DNA from: Schauerella fraxinea
Lineage (GTDB): Bacteria > Pseudomonadota > Gammaproteobacteria > Burkholderiales > Burkholderiaceae_B
Direction: 5' to 3'
Assembly (NCBI GenBank): GCA_030849965.1
Contig: JAVDKL010000001.1
Span: 2,586,554 to 2,650,553, forward strand
DNA: 64,000 nucleotides
The notes below the pieces were generated by a model. That model saw only the letters and a list, made by a program, of their open reading frames with translations, did not search any database and was not told where the DNA came from. Every line of letters begins with the position of its first letter. Position 1 is the stretch's first letter. The position numbers and the translations under genes were made by a program. Below are positions 25,895 through 34,164 of this stretch, one piece after another.

Positions 25895-27961
25895 TTAGGG
25901 GGCCAACGTCTGCGCGATGTTGTACACCGCCGTCGTGCCGCTCACTTCGTTTCCGACGATCAGCAACGCGCTGCCCGTGGGCGAGTTGGCAGCCGACACG
26001 AACGTCAACCCTTCCGGCCCGAGATCCCCCACCGTGCTCAATACGGTCGAAGGATCTGCAGTGGTCCAGTCGCTGCGGGTGTTGTAGTAGTCGACAAACG
26101 AGGGGGCGGTGGGATCGGTCACGTCGTAGACCATGATGCCGCCCATCCGCTCCAGGCCGATGAAGGCAAAGGTCTTGTTGCCGATCTTGCCCAGCGCCAC
26201 GCCTTCGGGCTCAGGGCCTTTGGCATCGCTGCGCGAGTCTTGTGCATCGCCCTCGTCGTGGCCCGAATTGAAGTACAGCTTGCAATCGATATCGCGGTTG
26301 GGGCCAACCTTGCACGAGTCGCCCGCCAGATAGCGCTCGAACTGCGCACCCGAATCCCACACCAGCGCGCCATCCTCATTGCGGATCGAGAACGAACGGC
26401 CGCCAAAGGCATACAGCGCGTCGTACATCAACCGATCGCCACTCGTATCCTGTGCGCCAGCGGCATTGAACATGACCGGGTTGCCGCTGGCGTCCTGGCG
26501 ATAGCCCATCGTCCAAGTCACATTCAAGCGGCCCAGCACATCGTCGTCACGGCACTTGCCGGGGTCACCGGCCTTGGCGCCGCAATAGGCGAAGACGTCG
26601 GGGTTGAGCAGCGCACCCGCTGCAAGGGCGCGCAGCTGCGGCGGCAGATCGTCGCCACGGCGGCGATCGAATCCGCTCTTGTGCACCAGGTGTTTGACGC
26701 GGAATTCTTCGACAAAACCCTTGCTCGGGTCGAAGCCGCCGAAGTAGTCCGGATTGTCTTCACCCCACGCGCGCGCATCGCCTTCATTGGCGGTAACGAG
26801 ATAGGTTTTGCCGCCCACCGTGTACGACGCCATGGCATCGGGCATGTACATGCCCTTCACGCCGGCGAAAGTGCGGATGTTGATGCCGACCGGCTCGTCG
26901 CTGGCGTCCAGTGCATTGGCTTCCAGACCATGATCCTTGAAGCCCAACGCCGAGATTGCGGTGACGGTGGCGCTGCCGATATCGATGCGCGCCAAGGCAT
27001 TGTTTTCCTGCAACGCGACCCACGCCGTGCGGCTATCTGCGGACACGGCGATGTACTCCGGCTCCACATCCTGTGCCACCGTGGCATTGGGGCCGAAGAT
27101 CCGTACGCCGGCGGCGCGCAGCTCGGCCGCCTTGGTGTTGAACGGGGTAAAGGCGGCCACACGTACCGTGGGCGCATTCAGATCGCTCACATCGATAATG
27201 CTCACCGAGCCTTCGGGGTCGATCTGATAATCGTCGCTGGGTTCGCCTTCGTTGGCGACGAGCACATACTTGCCGTCAGGCGTGAAGGTGAGCATATCCG
27301 GCAGCGCGCCCACGCCTACCTGGCCTAACTTCGCCAACGTATCGGCGCGATAGAACGCGACGAAGCCCGGATCGGTTTTCACGGCCGATTCGATGGCGAG
27401 CGCGACGATGCCATCGCGCAGCGATACGCTGTTGACGGTGGCGCCCGGCGCAATGCTGGTGGCGTCGATCGAGCCGATCAGCGTGGGATTGGCGGGATCG
27501 AGGGTGTTCAGCACATCGACCATGCCCTTCTGGGCATTGACGATGAACGTGCGCTTGCTTGCGGGATCGAATGCCGGAATTTCAGCGGCACTCACGCCGA
27601 AGGCGCCTGCCGAATAGCGACCGGCAAACGTCAAGGAGATCGTTTGCGGCGTGGCTTCCACCGGTGTTTCCGGCTCGGGTTGCGGTTCGGGCTCAGGCTG
27701 CGGTTGCTCGGGTTCGGGCGCAGGCGTTTCGGTCACAGGCGGCTGCGTGACCGGCGGCTGCGTAACAGGCGGCGTGGTCTCTGGCGGCACGACCACGGGC
27801 GGCGTCACGATCGGCGTTTCCGGCGCGGTCACTGGTGGCGTGACGGGCGTGTCGTCATCATCGCCGCCGCAGGCGACCAGCGGCACCGAGATCGCGCAAA
27901 CGAGCAGGCCGCGCGCGATGGCGGTCGGTAGAAAACGGAAAGGCAGCGGATAGCGAGGCAT
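25895..27961 (-). CDS. Choice-of-anchor I lipoprotein with proline-rich stalk
   Basis: 688 residues. The N-terminus is a lipoprotein signal with lipobox LVAC followed by Gly-Gly and four Asp, so it is probably lipidated and surface- or outer-membrane-bound. Residues about 38-105 form a Pro/Thr/Glu-rich stalk with PPVTQ and PEPEPQ repeats. The remainder is a beta-propeller-like choice-of-anchor I domain (FIVNAQKGMVDVLNTLDPANP, ANEGEPSDDYQIDPEGSVSIIDVSD, GDARAWG, NSGHDEGDAQDSRSDAKGPEPEG). Relatives include extracellular phytase/phosphatase-like and surface proteins; the function is not established. It stands alone. Confidence 0.85.
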   Translation of the reverse strand: MPRYPLPFRFLPTAIARGLLVCAISVPLVACGGDDDDTPVTPPVTAPETPIVTPPVVVPPETTPPVTQPPVTQPPVTETPAPEPEQPQPEPEPQPEPETPVEATPQTISLTFAGRYSAGAFGVSAAEIPAFDPASKRTFIVNAQKGMVDVLNTLDPANPTLIGSIDATSIAPGATVNSVSLRDGIVALAIESAVKTDPGFVAFYRADTLAKLGQVGVGALPDMLTFTPDGKYVLVANEGEPSDDYQIDPEGSVSIIDVSDLNAPTVRVAAFTPFNTKAAELRAAGVRIFGPNATVAQDVEPEYIAVSADSRTAWVALQENNALARIDIGSATVTAISALGFKDHGLEANALDASDEPVGINIRTFAGVKGMYMPDAMASYTVGGKTYLVTANEGDARAWGEDNPDYFGGFDPSKGFVEEFRVKHLVHKSGFDRRRGDDLPPQLRALAAGALLNPDVFAYCGAKAGDPGKCRDDDVLGRLNVTWTMGYRQDASGNPVMFNAAGAQDTSGDRLMYDALYAFGGRSFSIRNEDGALVWDSGAQFERYLAGDSCKVGPNRDIDCKLYFNSGHDEGDAQDSRSDAKGPEPEGVALGKIGNKTFAFIGLERMGGIMVYDVTDPTAPSFVDYYNTRSDWTTADPSTVLSTVGDLGPEGLTFVSAANSPTGSALLIVGNEVSGTTAVYNIAQTLAP

Positions 27962-28120
27962 GAGAAGCGTGCGTGCAAGATTGAGGGTGCGCCATACTGA
28001 CTGGCGTTCAAGATAGTTTCATGACGGGAAGCTGAATGCATCGTCACATGCCATCGCAAGAATCGGAGTGTGGACGTGTTCCGCGGCCGTCACACTGGCG
28101 CCACCTTATTTGGTGCCCTC

Positions 28121-29506
28121 ATGACCTCCCCCACCCTTTCAATTGACGAACAGTCCGCCTGCGCTGATGCCACGGCATTCCGCCGGCTCGTTCAATCCAA
28201 TTTTGCCGCGCAGTTTTCCGAGCAGATTGCATTGGCCGCCGCACCGCTTGCGGCAGTGCTGGCCTTCGGTGCGACCGCCGCGCAAACCGGGGCGTTGCAA
28301 ACGGCGCAAACACTGCCTTTTTTGCTCTTTGCGTTGCCCGCCGGCGTGCTCGCCGATCGATATGCTCGACGCACGCTGATGGTGACCGCCGAAGCGGTGC
28401 GCGCGGGTGCCCTCCTTGTGATCGTCGGGTTGCTGGCGGCGCAGGCGCTTGGGTTGTATGGCTTGGCAGTGCTGGGATTCGTGGGCGCCGCCGGCACGGT
28501 GCTCTACAGCGTTGCGGCGCCGGCCTTGGTGCCGCAACTGGTGCCGCGCGCGCAGTTGACCGCCGCCAATCGGTCGATCGAGCTTGCACGCAGCACAGCG
28601 TTTGTTGCCGGCCCTGCTGCTGGTGGAAGCCTGGTCGGCATGATGGGGGCGCCGGCCGCATATGCACTGGCCACCGCGCTCTCGATCGTGGCACTGATGC
28701 TGCTCGTGCGCTTGACCCACGCGACGCCCAGCACGGCGCCGTCGCCTGCTGCCTCTGCTTTCCCTACGTCCTCTGCTGCTGCTTCCTCCGCTACCTCTGC
28801 TTGCTCTGGTTCCTCCGTTGCCGCTTCCGCCGCATCTTCATCGCCCATTGCACACGCACAACGCCAAGCGCCTCGCAAACACGTCTGGCACGACCTGCGC
28901 GAAGGGGCGGCATTCGTCTGGACGCACGCGCTGCTGCGACCGCTGTTGATTGGATCGACGTTCTTCAATACCGCATGGTTCATCCTGCAGGCCGTGTATG
29001 TGGCGTACGCCATCGACCGGCTCGGGTTGAACGCGACCGGTGTCGGGCTGACATTGGGCTGCTACGGCGCGGGGATGGTCGCCGGCGCCCTGGTTGCACC
29101 GGCGCTGTCGAAACGGGTGTCGTTTGGCACCATGATCATGGTCGGTCCGGCGAGTGCACTGCTGGCGTCGCTACTGATGCTGACGACGTCGAATGTCGCC
29201 GCGGCTACCACCGCCGCCGTGGCCATGTTTCTGTTCGGGGCCGGCCCAATCTTATGGACCATCGCCACGACGACGCTGCGGCAAACGGTCACGCCCAACG
29301 CGATGCTGGGCCGGGTGTCGTCTGTCATTCTTGCGGCCACCTACGGATCGCGCCCGATCGGCGCGGCAATCGGCGCACTCCTCGCGGCGCGCTTCGGCGT
29401 CGACGCGTGCCTGTGGGCGTCGAGCGCATGCTTCGTGGTGCAGTTTGCCGTAATCGGCCTCTCTCCCGCACGTCGCTTGCAAGCGTTGCCGCATCCAGAC
29501 TGCTGA
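28121..29506 (+). CDS. MFS exporter of the EntS-like family
   Basis: 461 residues with about 12 membrane helices in two halves. The family is recognised from NFAAQFSEQIALAAAPLAAVL, LPAGVLADRYARRTLM and ANRSIELARSTAFVAGPAAGGSLVG. The central cytoplasmic loop is unusual: about 45 residues (roughly 205-250) are almost all Ser, Ala, Thr and Pro. I chose ATG 28121; a GTG 51 bp upstream is also in frame and neither has a strong ribosome site. The likely role is drug or siderophore efflux; the substrate is unknown. Confidence 0.82.
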   Translation: MTSPTLSIDEQSACADATAFRRLVQSNFAAQFSEQIALAAAPLAAVLAFGATAAQTGALQTAQTLPFLLFALPAGVLADRYARRTLMVTAEAVRAGALLVIVGLLAAQALGLYGLAVLGFVGAAGTVLYSVAAPALVPQLVPRAQLTAANRSIELARSTAFVAGPAAGGSLVGMMGAPAAYALATALSIVALMLLVRLTHATPSTAPSPAASAFPTSSAAASSATSACSGSSVAASAASSSPIAHAQRQAPRKHVWHDLREGAAFVWTHALLRPLLIGSTFFNTAWFILQAVYVAYAIDRLGLNATGVGLTLGCYGAGMVAGALVAPALSKRVSFGTMIMVGPASALLASLLMLTTSNVAAATTAAVAMFLFGAGPILWTIATTTLRQTVTPNAMLGRVSSVILAATYGSRPIGAAIGALLAARFGVDACLWASSACFVVQFAVIGLSPARRLQALPHPDC

Positions 29507-29610
29507 CCTGCAGGCCAGGATTCAGAAAACGATGGGTATACCGACGACGACCTGGAAGGCATGAAGGCGTGGGCCGAAAGCGGCCGCCGGTGTGCACGGG
29601 CACATGGCAA

Positions 29611-29751
29611 TCAACCGCCGCCGCGGCGGCAGCGCTCGGAGCAGTACTTCACCTCGTCCCACACCTTTTCCCATTTCTTGCGCCAGGTAAAAGGCAGGCC
29701 GCAGCGAACGCATATCTTGGTGGGCAGGTCGCCCTTTTTGCGCATCTTCAT
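29611..29751 (-). CDS. DUF2256 small zinc-finger-like protein
   Basis: 46 residues. The core reads [22 protein letters not shown], then [11 protein letters not shown]. The two C-x2-C / C-x3-C type pairs (CVRC, CSERC) suggest a zinc site. This is the DUF2256 pattern; I know it from neighbourhoods of cryptochrome/photolyase genes, none of which is seen here. The ATG at 29751 is chosen because the extra N-terminal residues of longer forms do not look like the family; the ATG two codons on is also possible. Confidence 0.78.
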   Translation of the reverse strand: MKMRKKGDLPTKICVRCGLPFTWRKKWEKVWDEVKYCSERCRRGGG

Positions 29752-29859
29752 CGACGCACCCAAAGCAACAACCATACCGCACACGGCGCGGCGCGATGGC
29801 CGCATAGCGCGCTTCAGTCGACAAACGCGGATCCTTGCGTGCGTTGCGTTTGGCGCTGA

Positions 29860-30120
29860 TCAATCCAGGCCGGTCTGGCGCTTGACCGAGGTTTCATGCA
29901 GCGACTCATTCAATTGGTCTACGATGATGGCCCATGCGGCATCGGCGCCGAGCTGCTCGCCGATGAAGTGGCGCTGGGCATCGCTCCAGTACGGCGCGTC
30001 TACGATATTCACGTCCGACGCCAACTGGCCTTCCTTGATGAACGTGGCAATCGCTTCATCGCTATCGTCCAGTCCCAGTTGCTGAAAAAGCGTGGACATG
30101 CGAGGCGTGGTGTCATCCAT
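29860..30120 (-). CDS. DUF2789 family protein
   Basis: 86 residues, MDDTTPRMSTLFQQLGLDDSDEAIATFI and later DAPYWSDAQRHFIGEQLGADAAWAIIVDQLNESL, which fits DUF2789. The start at 30120 is supported by AAAGGACCG just upstream on the minus strand; an ATG eight codons earlier is less well placed. The function is unknown. It lies upstream of the DUF2256 gene on the same strand, about 108 bp away. Confidence 0.8.
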   Translation of the reverse strand: MDDTTPRMSTLFQQLGLDDSDEAIATFIKEGQLASDVNIVDAPYWSDAQRHFIGEQLGADAAWAIIVDQLNESLHETSVKRQTGLD

Positions 30121-30229
30121 ATTCGGTCCTTTGTGCGTGTGCACAGGGGGTGATCTGAAGCCTCGCCTACAGCACGAATCGTTCCACGCCGATCACATCC
30201 GATTCATTGCCCGCCGGGCGCGAGTCGCA

Positions 30230-31096
30230 TCATCGCTGCCGCGCGGCCGCGACCAGGCACTTCGCAAACGTGGCGGCCAAGCCCTGGGCGTCGTCCCGCT
30301 TGCGCCCTACGATGCCGATCTCGCGTTCGAAGGCAAGATCGTCCAGGCTCGACCAGCCGATGCCTGTCATGTCCAGGCGGGCCGTACGCGGCATCAACGC
30401 CACGCCCAAGCCTTGGCGCACCATGTTGCCGATCGCATCGATATCGTCCAGCTCCACCGACTCCATCACTGTGATGCGATGTCGCCGCAAGAACATATCC
30501 ACCAGGCGCCCGCCGAACGAGGCCTTGTCGTAGCGCACGAAGGCTTGGGTGGCGAGCGCTTCGCGCCACGGCATATCGCCCAGATGCGCGGGCATCGCCA
30601 AGCCGATCGGCTCGGACAGCAACGGCGTCCAATACAGCTCGGGGGGCAGTGCAAAAGGCGGCAGAATCGCCACAGCCAGATCGATTTCGCCCGCGTCCAC
30701 CTGCCCCAAGAGCGACAGCGATACGCCGGGCAGCACCCGCACCCGCACATCGGGATGCGTTTCGCGCAGCATGCGCATGGCGGCGACGACGATATCTTGC
30801 TGTGCCGACGTGATCGCACCCAAGCGCAGCAAGCCCGAACGCGGCGCTCGCTCTTCGCCCGCCCCCATCCGATCCACCAAGGCCAGCGCCGCCTCGGCCT
30901 GAGGCAACACATCGCGGCCATAGGCATTGAGCTGCACCGACTTGGCCGTGCGCTCGAAGAGCGGTGCGCCCAAATATTCCTCGAGTCGCTTGATCTGGGC
31001 GCTCACGGCCGATTGCGTGAGTCCAAGGCGCTGCCCGGCACCGGTAAAGGTGCCGTCCCGGGCTACAGCAATAAAGGTCGCGAATTCTTTGAGCAT
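30230..31096 (-). CDS. LysR-family transcriptional regulator
   Basis: 288 residues. The helix-turn-helix is MLKEFATFIAVARDGTFTGAGQRLGLTQSAVSAQIKRLEEYLGAPLFERTAKSV in spread form; the effector domain follows (LGAITSAQQDIVVAAMRML, VDAGEIDLAVAI). It is divergent from the VOC protein gene with a 109-bp AT-rich gap that contains inverted repeats. It probably regulates that gene and itself. Confidence 0.9.
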   Translation of the reverse strand: MLKEFATFIAVARDGTFTGAGQRLGLTQSAVSAQIKRLEEYLGAPLFERTAKSVQLNAYGRDVLPQAEAALALVDRMGAGEERAPRSGLLRLGAITSAQQDIVVAAMRMLRETHPDVRVRVLPGVSLSLLGQVDAGEIDLAVAILPPFALPPELYWTPLLSEPIGLAMPAHLGDMPWREALATQAFVRYDKASFGGRLVDMFLRRHRITVMESVELDDIDAIGNMVRQGLGVALMPRTARLDMTGIGWSSLDDLAFEREIGIVGRKRDDAQGLAATFAKCLVAAARQR

Positions 31097-31097
31097 C

Positions 31098-31129
31098 GAT
31101 ATATTTTATGGTGAGAACCAAAAAATATC
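31098..31129. promoter_or_regulatory. Candidate LysR operator between the LysR and VOC genes
   Basis: GATATATTTT (31098-31107) and AAAAATATC (31121-31129) form an imperfect inverted repeat immediately upstream of the LysR start. A second short one, TTTTTC / GAAAAA, is at 31131-31146. Both lie in a conspicuously AT-rich stretch of a GC-rich genome. Confidence 0.45.
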
Positions 31130-31205
31130 ATTTTTCAATCGAAAAAAACGCTCCTAAACTAGCGTTCATCAGTTCCTATTTCAATTTTGTCTTGAGAGTC
31201 CATCC

Positions 31206-31676
31206 ATGAACACCGAAACCGCTGTCGCTCCCGCTCAATCGCTCGCCGGCCAAACGACCTTGCCGCCGTTCCACCTGGCCTTCCCGGTGCGCGACATCGC
31301 CGAAGCCCGTGCGTTCTACGGCGACTTGTTGGGCTGTCCGGAAGGTCGTAGCTCGGAACACTGGGTGGACTTCAACTTCTACGGCCATCAGATCGTGGCC
31401 CACCTGTCGCCCGAAGAATGCACCAGCGCCGGCGCCACCAGCGCGGTGGACGACCATCAAGTGCCCGTGCGCCACTTCGGCGCCGTGCTGCCCATGGCCA
31501 CCTGGCAAGCCCTGGCTGACAAGCTGACCGCCGCCGGCACCACCTTCGTCATCAAGCCCTACATCCGTTTCAAGGGCGAGCCGGGCGAGCAAGCCACGAT
31601 GTTCTTCATGGACCCGTCGGGCAACGCATTGGAATTCAAGTCGTTCGCCGATCTGGGTTCGCTCTTCGCCAAGTAA
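31206..31676 (+). CDS. VOC (glyoxalase/extradiol-type) superfamily protein
   Basis: 156 residues. The paired beta-alpha-beta pattern of VOC proteins is visible: FHLAFPVRDIAEARAFYGDLLGC at about residues 22-44 and FIRFK-like then MFFMDPSGNALEFKSF near the C-terminus, with the metal-ligand candidates His23, a His in HFGAVLP and the Glu in NALEF. It may be a dioxygenase or isomerase; no substrate can be read. The start follows GAGAGTCC. A divergent LysR gene is its likely regulator. Confidence 0.85.
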   Translation: MNTETAVAPAQSLAGQTTLPPFHLAFPVRDIAEARAFYGDLLGCPEGRSSEHWVDFNFYGHQIVAHLSPEECTSAGATSAVDDHQVPVRHFGAVLPMATWQALADKLTAAGTTFVIKPYIRFKGEPGEQATMFFMDPSGNALEFKSFADLGSLFAK

Positions 31677-31691
31677 ATCGCCGGCACGACC

Positions 31692-31711
31692 GCGCGGCGC
31701 CTTCGCCGCGC
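31692..31711 (+). terminator. Possible terminator hairpin after the VOC gene
   Basis: An 8-bp perfect stem GCGCGGCG / CGCCGCGC with loop CCTT starts 16 bp after the stop. No T-run follows. Confidence 0.4.
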
Positions 31712-31751
31712 AGTGATCGTGGCGCCCTAGCGCCGCCAATCGTCGGACGGC

Positions 31752-31848
31752 TTCGTTGCTCCGATTTCGTTGCTCCGATTTCGTTGCTCCGATTTCGTTG
31801 CTCCGATTCGTTGCTCCGATTTCGTTGCCCCGGCTGCGTTGCTCCGCT
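31752..31848. repeat. 14-bp tandem repeat array, about seven units
   Basis: Four perfect copies of TTCGTTGCTCCGAT (31752-31807) are followed by a 13-nt copy that has lost one T and two degenerate copies. The array is head-to-tail without spacers, so it is a short tandem repeat rather than CRISPR. No open frame of note covers it. Confidence 0.95.
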
Positions 31849-31965
31849 CAGATGCCCCGCACGCTGATTTGATCCCGCAAAGGGAACAGATCACCCGGCG
31901 CGGCATCCTTCATTTCCCAGTCCCTTGAATGCCAAAAATCCCCAAAACCTAGGGTTTCTACTGAT

Positions 31966-31981
31966 TTGCATACGTATGCAA
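31966..31981. promoter_or_regulatory. LacI-type operator upstream of the HpsN-like operon
   Basis: TTGCATACGTATGCAA is a perfect 16-bp palindrome with a central CG, the form of LacI-family operators. It lies 100 bp before the dehydrogenase start, and the operon's third gene encodes a LacI-family regulator, which is the likely ligand. Confidence 0.75.
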
Positions 31982-32080
31982 GGCGCCGAAAGTGGTCCTA
32001 CTCGCTGTTTTACACAGCACGCTTGAACTGCACTTCAGTGCATGCCACGCAAGTGCTTCCATATCGGGGTTTTGACTACC

Positions 32081-33400
32081 ATGATCAGATACTTGAAACG
32101 CGGCCGGTCCGCCGACACAAAAACGGGCGATGACGCTAAAGTACGCGCCACCGTCGAAGGCATCATCAGCCACATCGAAGCGCAGGGCGATGATGCGGTA
32201 CGCGAATACAGCCGCAAATTCGACAATTGGGAACCCGCCGACTTCCGGTTGTCGCAGGCCGACATCGAAGCAGCCCGCCGCCAGCTGTCTGCCCGCGAAA
32301 TCGAAGACATCACCTTCGCGCAAGCCCAGATCCGCAAGTTCGCCCAGATCCAGCGCGATTCGATGCAGGATGTGGAAGTGGAAACGCACCCCGGGGTGGT
32401 ACTGGGCCACAAGCACATCCCCGTCAACGCTGTTGGCTGCTACATCCCGGGCGGCAAATATCCGATGCTCGCCTCGGCGCACATGAGTGTGCTGACGGCG
32501 AAGGTGGCTGGCGTGAAGCGAGTGGTGGCCACTGCGCCGCCGTATCAAGGCGCCCCCCACCCTGCGATCGTGACGGCCATGTCCATGGCCGGCGCCGACG
32601 AGATCCTCGTGTTGGGCGGCGTACAAGCCGTGGTCGCCATGGCGGTCGGTACGCCCAGCGTGCCTGCCGTGGATATGCTGGTCGGCCCGGGCAACATGTA
32701 TGTGGCCGAAGCCAAACGGCAGTTGTACGGGCGCGTGGGCATCGACCTTTTTGCCGGTCCCACCGAAACCCTGGTCATCGCCGATGACAGCGTCGACGGC
32801 GAATTGTGTGCGGTCGACTTGCTCGGTCAGGCCGAGCATGGCCCAACGTCGCCTTGCATTCTGCTCACGAACAGCGAACAGTTGGCCCGCGACACGATGG
32901 CCGAAATCGAACGCCAACTGACCATTCTGCCAACCGCCGACATGGCCGCAAAAAGCTGGGCGGATTGCGGCGAAGTGATCGTGTGCGATACCTATGAAGA
33001 GATGCTGCAGGTGGCCGACGATCTGGCCTTCGAACATGTGCAGGTGATGACGCGCGATCCGGATTATTTTCTCGCACGCATGACCAACTACGGCGCCCTC
33101 TTCCTCGGGCCCCGCACCAACGTGAGCTACGGCGACAAAGTGATCGGCACCAATCACACGTTGCCCACCAATCGGGCCGCGCGCTACACGGGCGGGCTTT
33201 GGGTCGGCAAGTTCCTGAAGACCTGCACCTACCAACGGGTACTCACCGACGAAGCCAGCGTGACGATCGGCGAATACGGTTCGCGGTTGTGCCATATGGA
33301 AAATTTCGCGGGCCATGGCGAACAGGCCAATATCCGCGTGCGCCGCTACGGCAATCGGCCCGATCTGCCCTGGTACGAACCGATCGAGGCGCGCGGATGA
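32081..33400 (+). CDS. HisD-family NAD-dependent dehydrogenase, HpsN-like
   Basis: 439 residues of the histidinol dehydrogenase family but not a histidine-operon enzyme. The zinc and catalytic residues of HisD appear conserved: Gln250 and His253 (LLGQAEHGP), the Glu318-His319 pair (AFEHVQV), Asp352 ([14 protein letters not shown]) and His412 ([15 protein letters not shown]). The N-terminus MIRYLKRG resembles HpsN, which oxidises 2,3-dihydroxypropanesulfonate to sulfolactate in four-electron fashion. The substrate here is inferred only as a primary alcohol to be oxidised to a carboxylate. ATG 32081 is preferred over an in-frame ATG at 32042 on the basis of HpsN. It leads an operon and overlaps the SDR gene by ATGA. 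Confidence 0.85.
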   Translation: MIRYLKRGRSADTKTGDDAKVRATVEGIISHIEAQGDDAVREYSRKFDNWEPADFRLSQADIEAARRQLSAREIEDITFAQAQIRKFAQIQRDSMQDVEVETHPGVVLGHKHIPVNAVGCYIPGGKYPMLASAHMSVLTAKVAGVKRVVATAPPYQGAPHPAIVTAMSMAGADEILVLGGVQAVVAMAVGTPSVPAVDMLVGPGNMYVAEAKRQLYGRVGIDLFAGPTETLVIADDSVDGELCAVDLLGQAEHGPTSPCILLTNSEQLARDTMAEIERQLTILPTADMAAKSWADCGEVIVCDTYEEMLQVADDLAFEHVQVMTRDPDYFLARMTNYGALFLGPRTNVSYGDKVIGTNHTLPTNRAARYTGGLWVGKFLKTCTYQRVLTDEASVTIGEYGSRLCHMENFAGHGEQANIRVRRYGNRPDLPWYEPIEARG

Positions 33401-34164
33401 TCACATTGCCCCAAGGGCCGAGCTTTCGGCTTGATGGCCGCCGCGCCTTGGTCACCGGTGGCAGCGGCGGCATCGGTCTGGCCGCTGCCGTCGCGCTGGG
33501 CCGCGCGGGGGCACACGTCACGGTAGCGGCCCGGCGCGCGCCCGAACTTGAAGCGGCCTGCGACGCCATGCGCGCGGACGGTATCGCGTGCGATGCGCTG
33601 GTGCTGGATGTGACCGAGTGCGCCGCCGTCGACCAGGCGGTCACCGATCGCGAACCCTTCGATATCCTCATCAACAACGCCGGGATGAACCGGCCCAAGC
33701 CGATGGTGGACTTGAGCAATGGCGACATCGACGCCGTGCTGGATCTGAATGTGAAAGCCACGTTCTACACCAGCCGCGCCGTGGCGCGCAGCTTGATCGC
33801 CGCGGGCAAGCCCGGTTCGATCATTACGATCTCGTCGCAGATGGGCCATGTGGGCAGCCCCGGCCGCACCCTTTATTGCGCCAGCAAGCACGCGGTCGAG
33901 GGCATGACCCGCGCGCTCGCATGGGAACTGGGCCCGCAGAATATCCGTGTCAATACGCTTTGCCCCACGTTCATCGAAACCGCCATGACGGCGCCTATGT
34001 TTGAGGCGCCCGACTTCCGGCGCTGGGTGTGCGACCGTATCGCGCTCGGTCGCGTGGGACAGGTCAGCGAAATCATGGGCGCGGTGGTGTTTCTGGCGGG
34101 CGACGCCGCCAGCTTGATGACCGGCAGCGCGCTCATGCTGGACGGTGGCTGGAGCGCCGCATGA
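33397..34164 (+). CDS. Short-chain dehydrogenase/reductase
   Basis: 255 residues, classical SDR. The cofactor motif is TGGSGGIG (residues 20-27), NNAG is in [13 protein letters not shown], and the catalytic Ser and Tyr-x3-Lys lie in [14 protein letters not shown] and [11 protein letters not shown]. It ends with the typical LMLDGGWSA. It resembles polyol or hydroxy-acid dehydrogenases. ATGA overlaps link it to the HisD-family gene before and the LacI gene after, so it likely oxidises another hydroxyl in the same pathway. Confidence 0.9.
   Translation: MITLPQGPSFRLDGRRALVTGGSGGIGLAAAVALGRAGAHVTVAARRAPELEAACDAMRADGIACDALVLDVTECAAVDQAVTDREPFDILINNAGMNRPKPMVDLSNGDIDAVLDLNVKATFYTSRAVARSLIAAGKPGSIITISSQMGHVGSPGRTLYCASKHAVEGMTRALAWELGPQNIRVNTLCPTFIETAMTAPMFEAPDFRRWVCDRIALGRVGQVSEIMGAVVFLAGDAASLMTGSALMLDGGWSAA

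Larger units (their letters stand above)
31677..32080. other. 404-bp gene-free region before the HpsN-like operon
   Basis: No credible gene. It holds, in order, a GC hairpin (GCGCGGCG / CGCCGCGC, 31692-31711) that may end the VOC transcript, a 14-bp tandem repeat array (31752-31848), and a perfect 16-bp palindrome (31966-31981) suited to a LacI-family repressor. Confidence 0.75.

Noticed and set aside
31752-31848. CRISPR array
   Set aside because: The 14-bp units are contiguous without spacers and no cas genes are near, so it is a simple tandem repeat.
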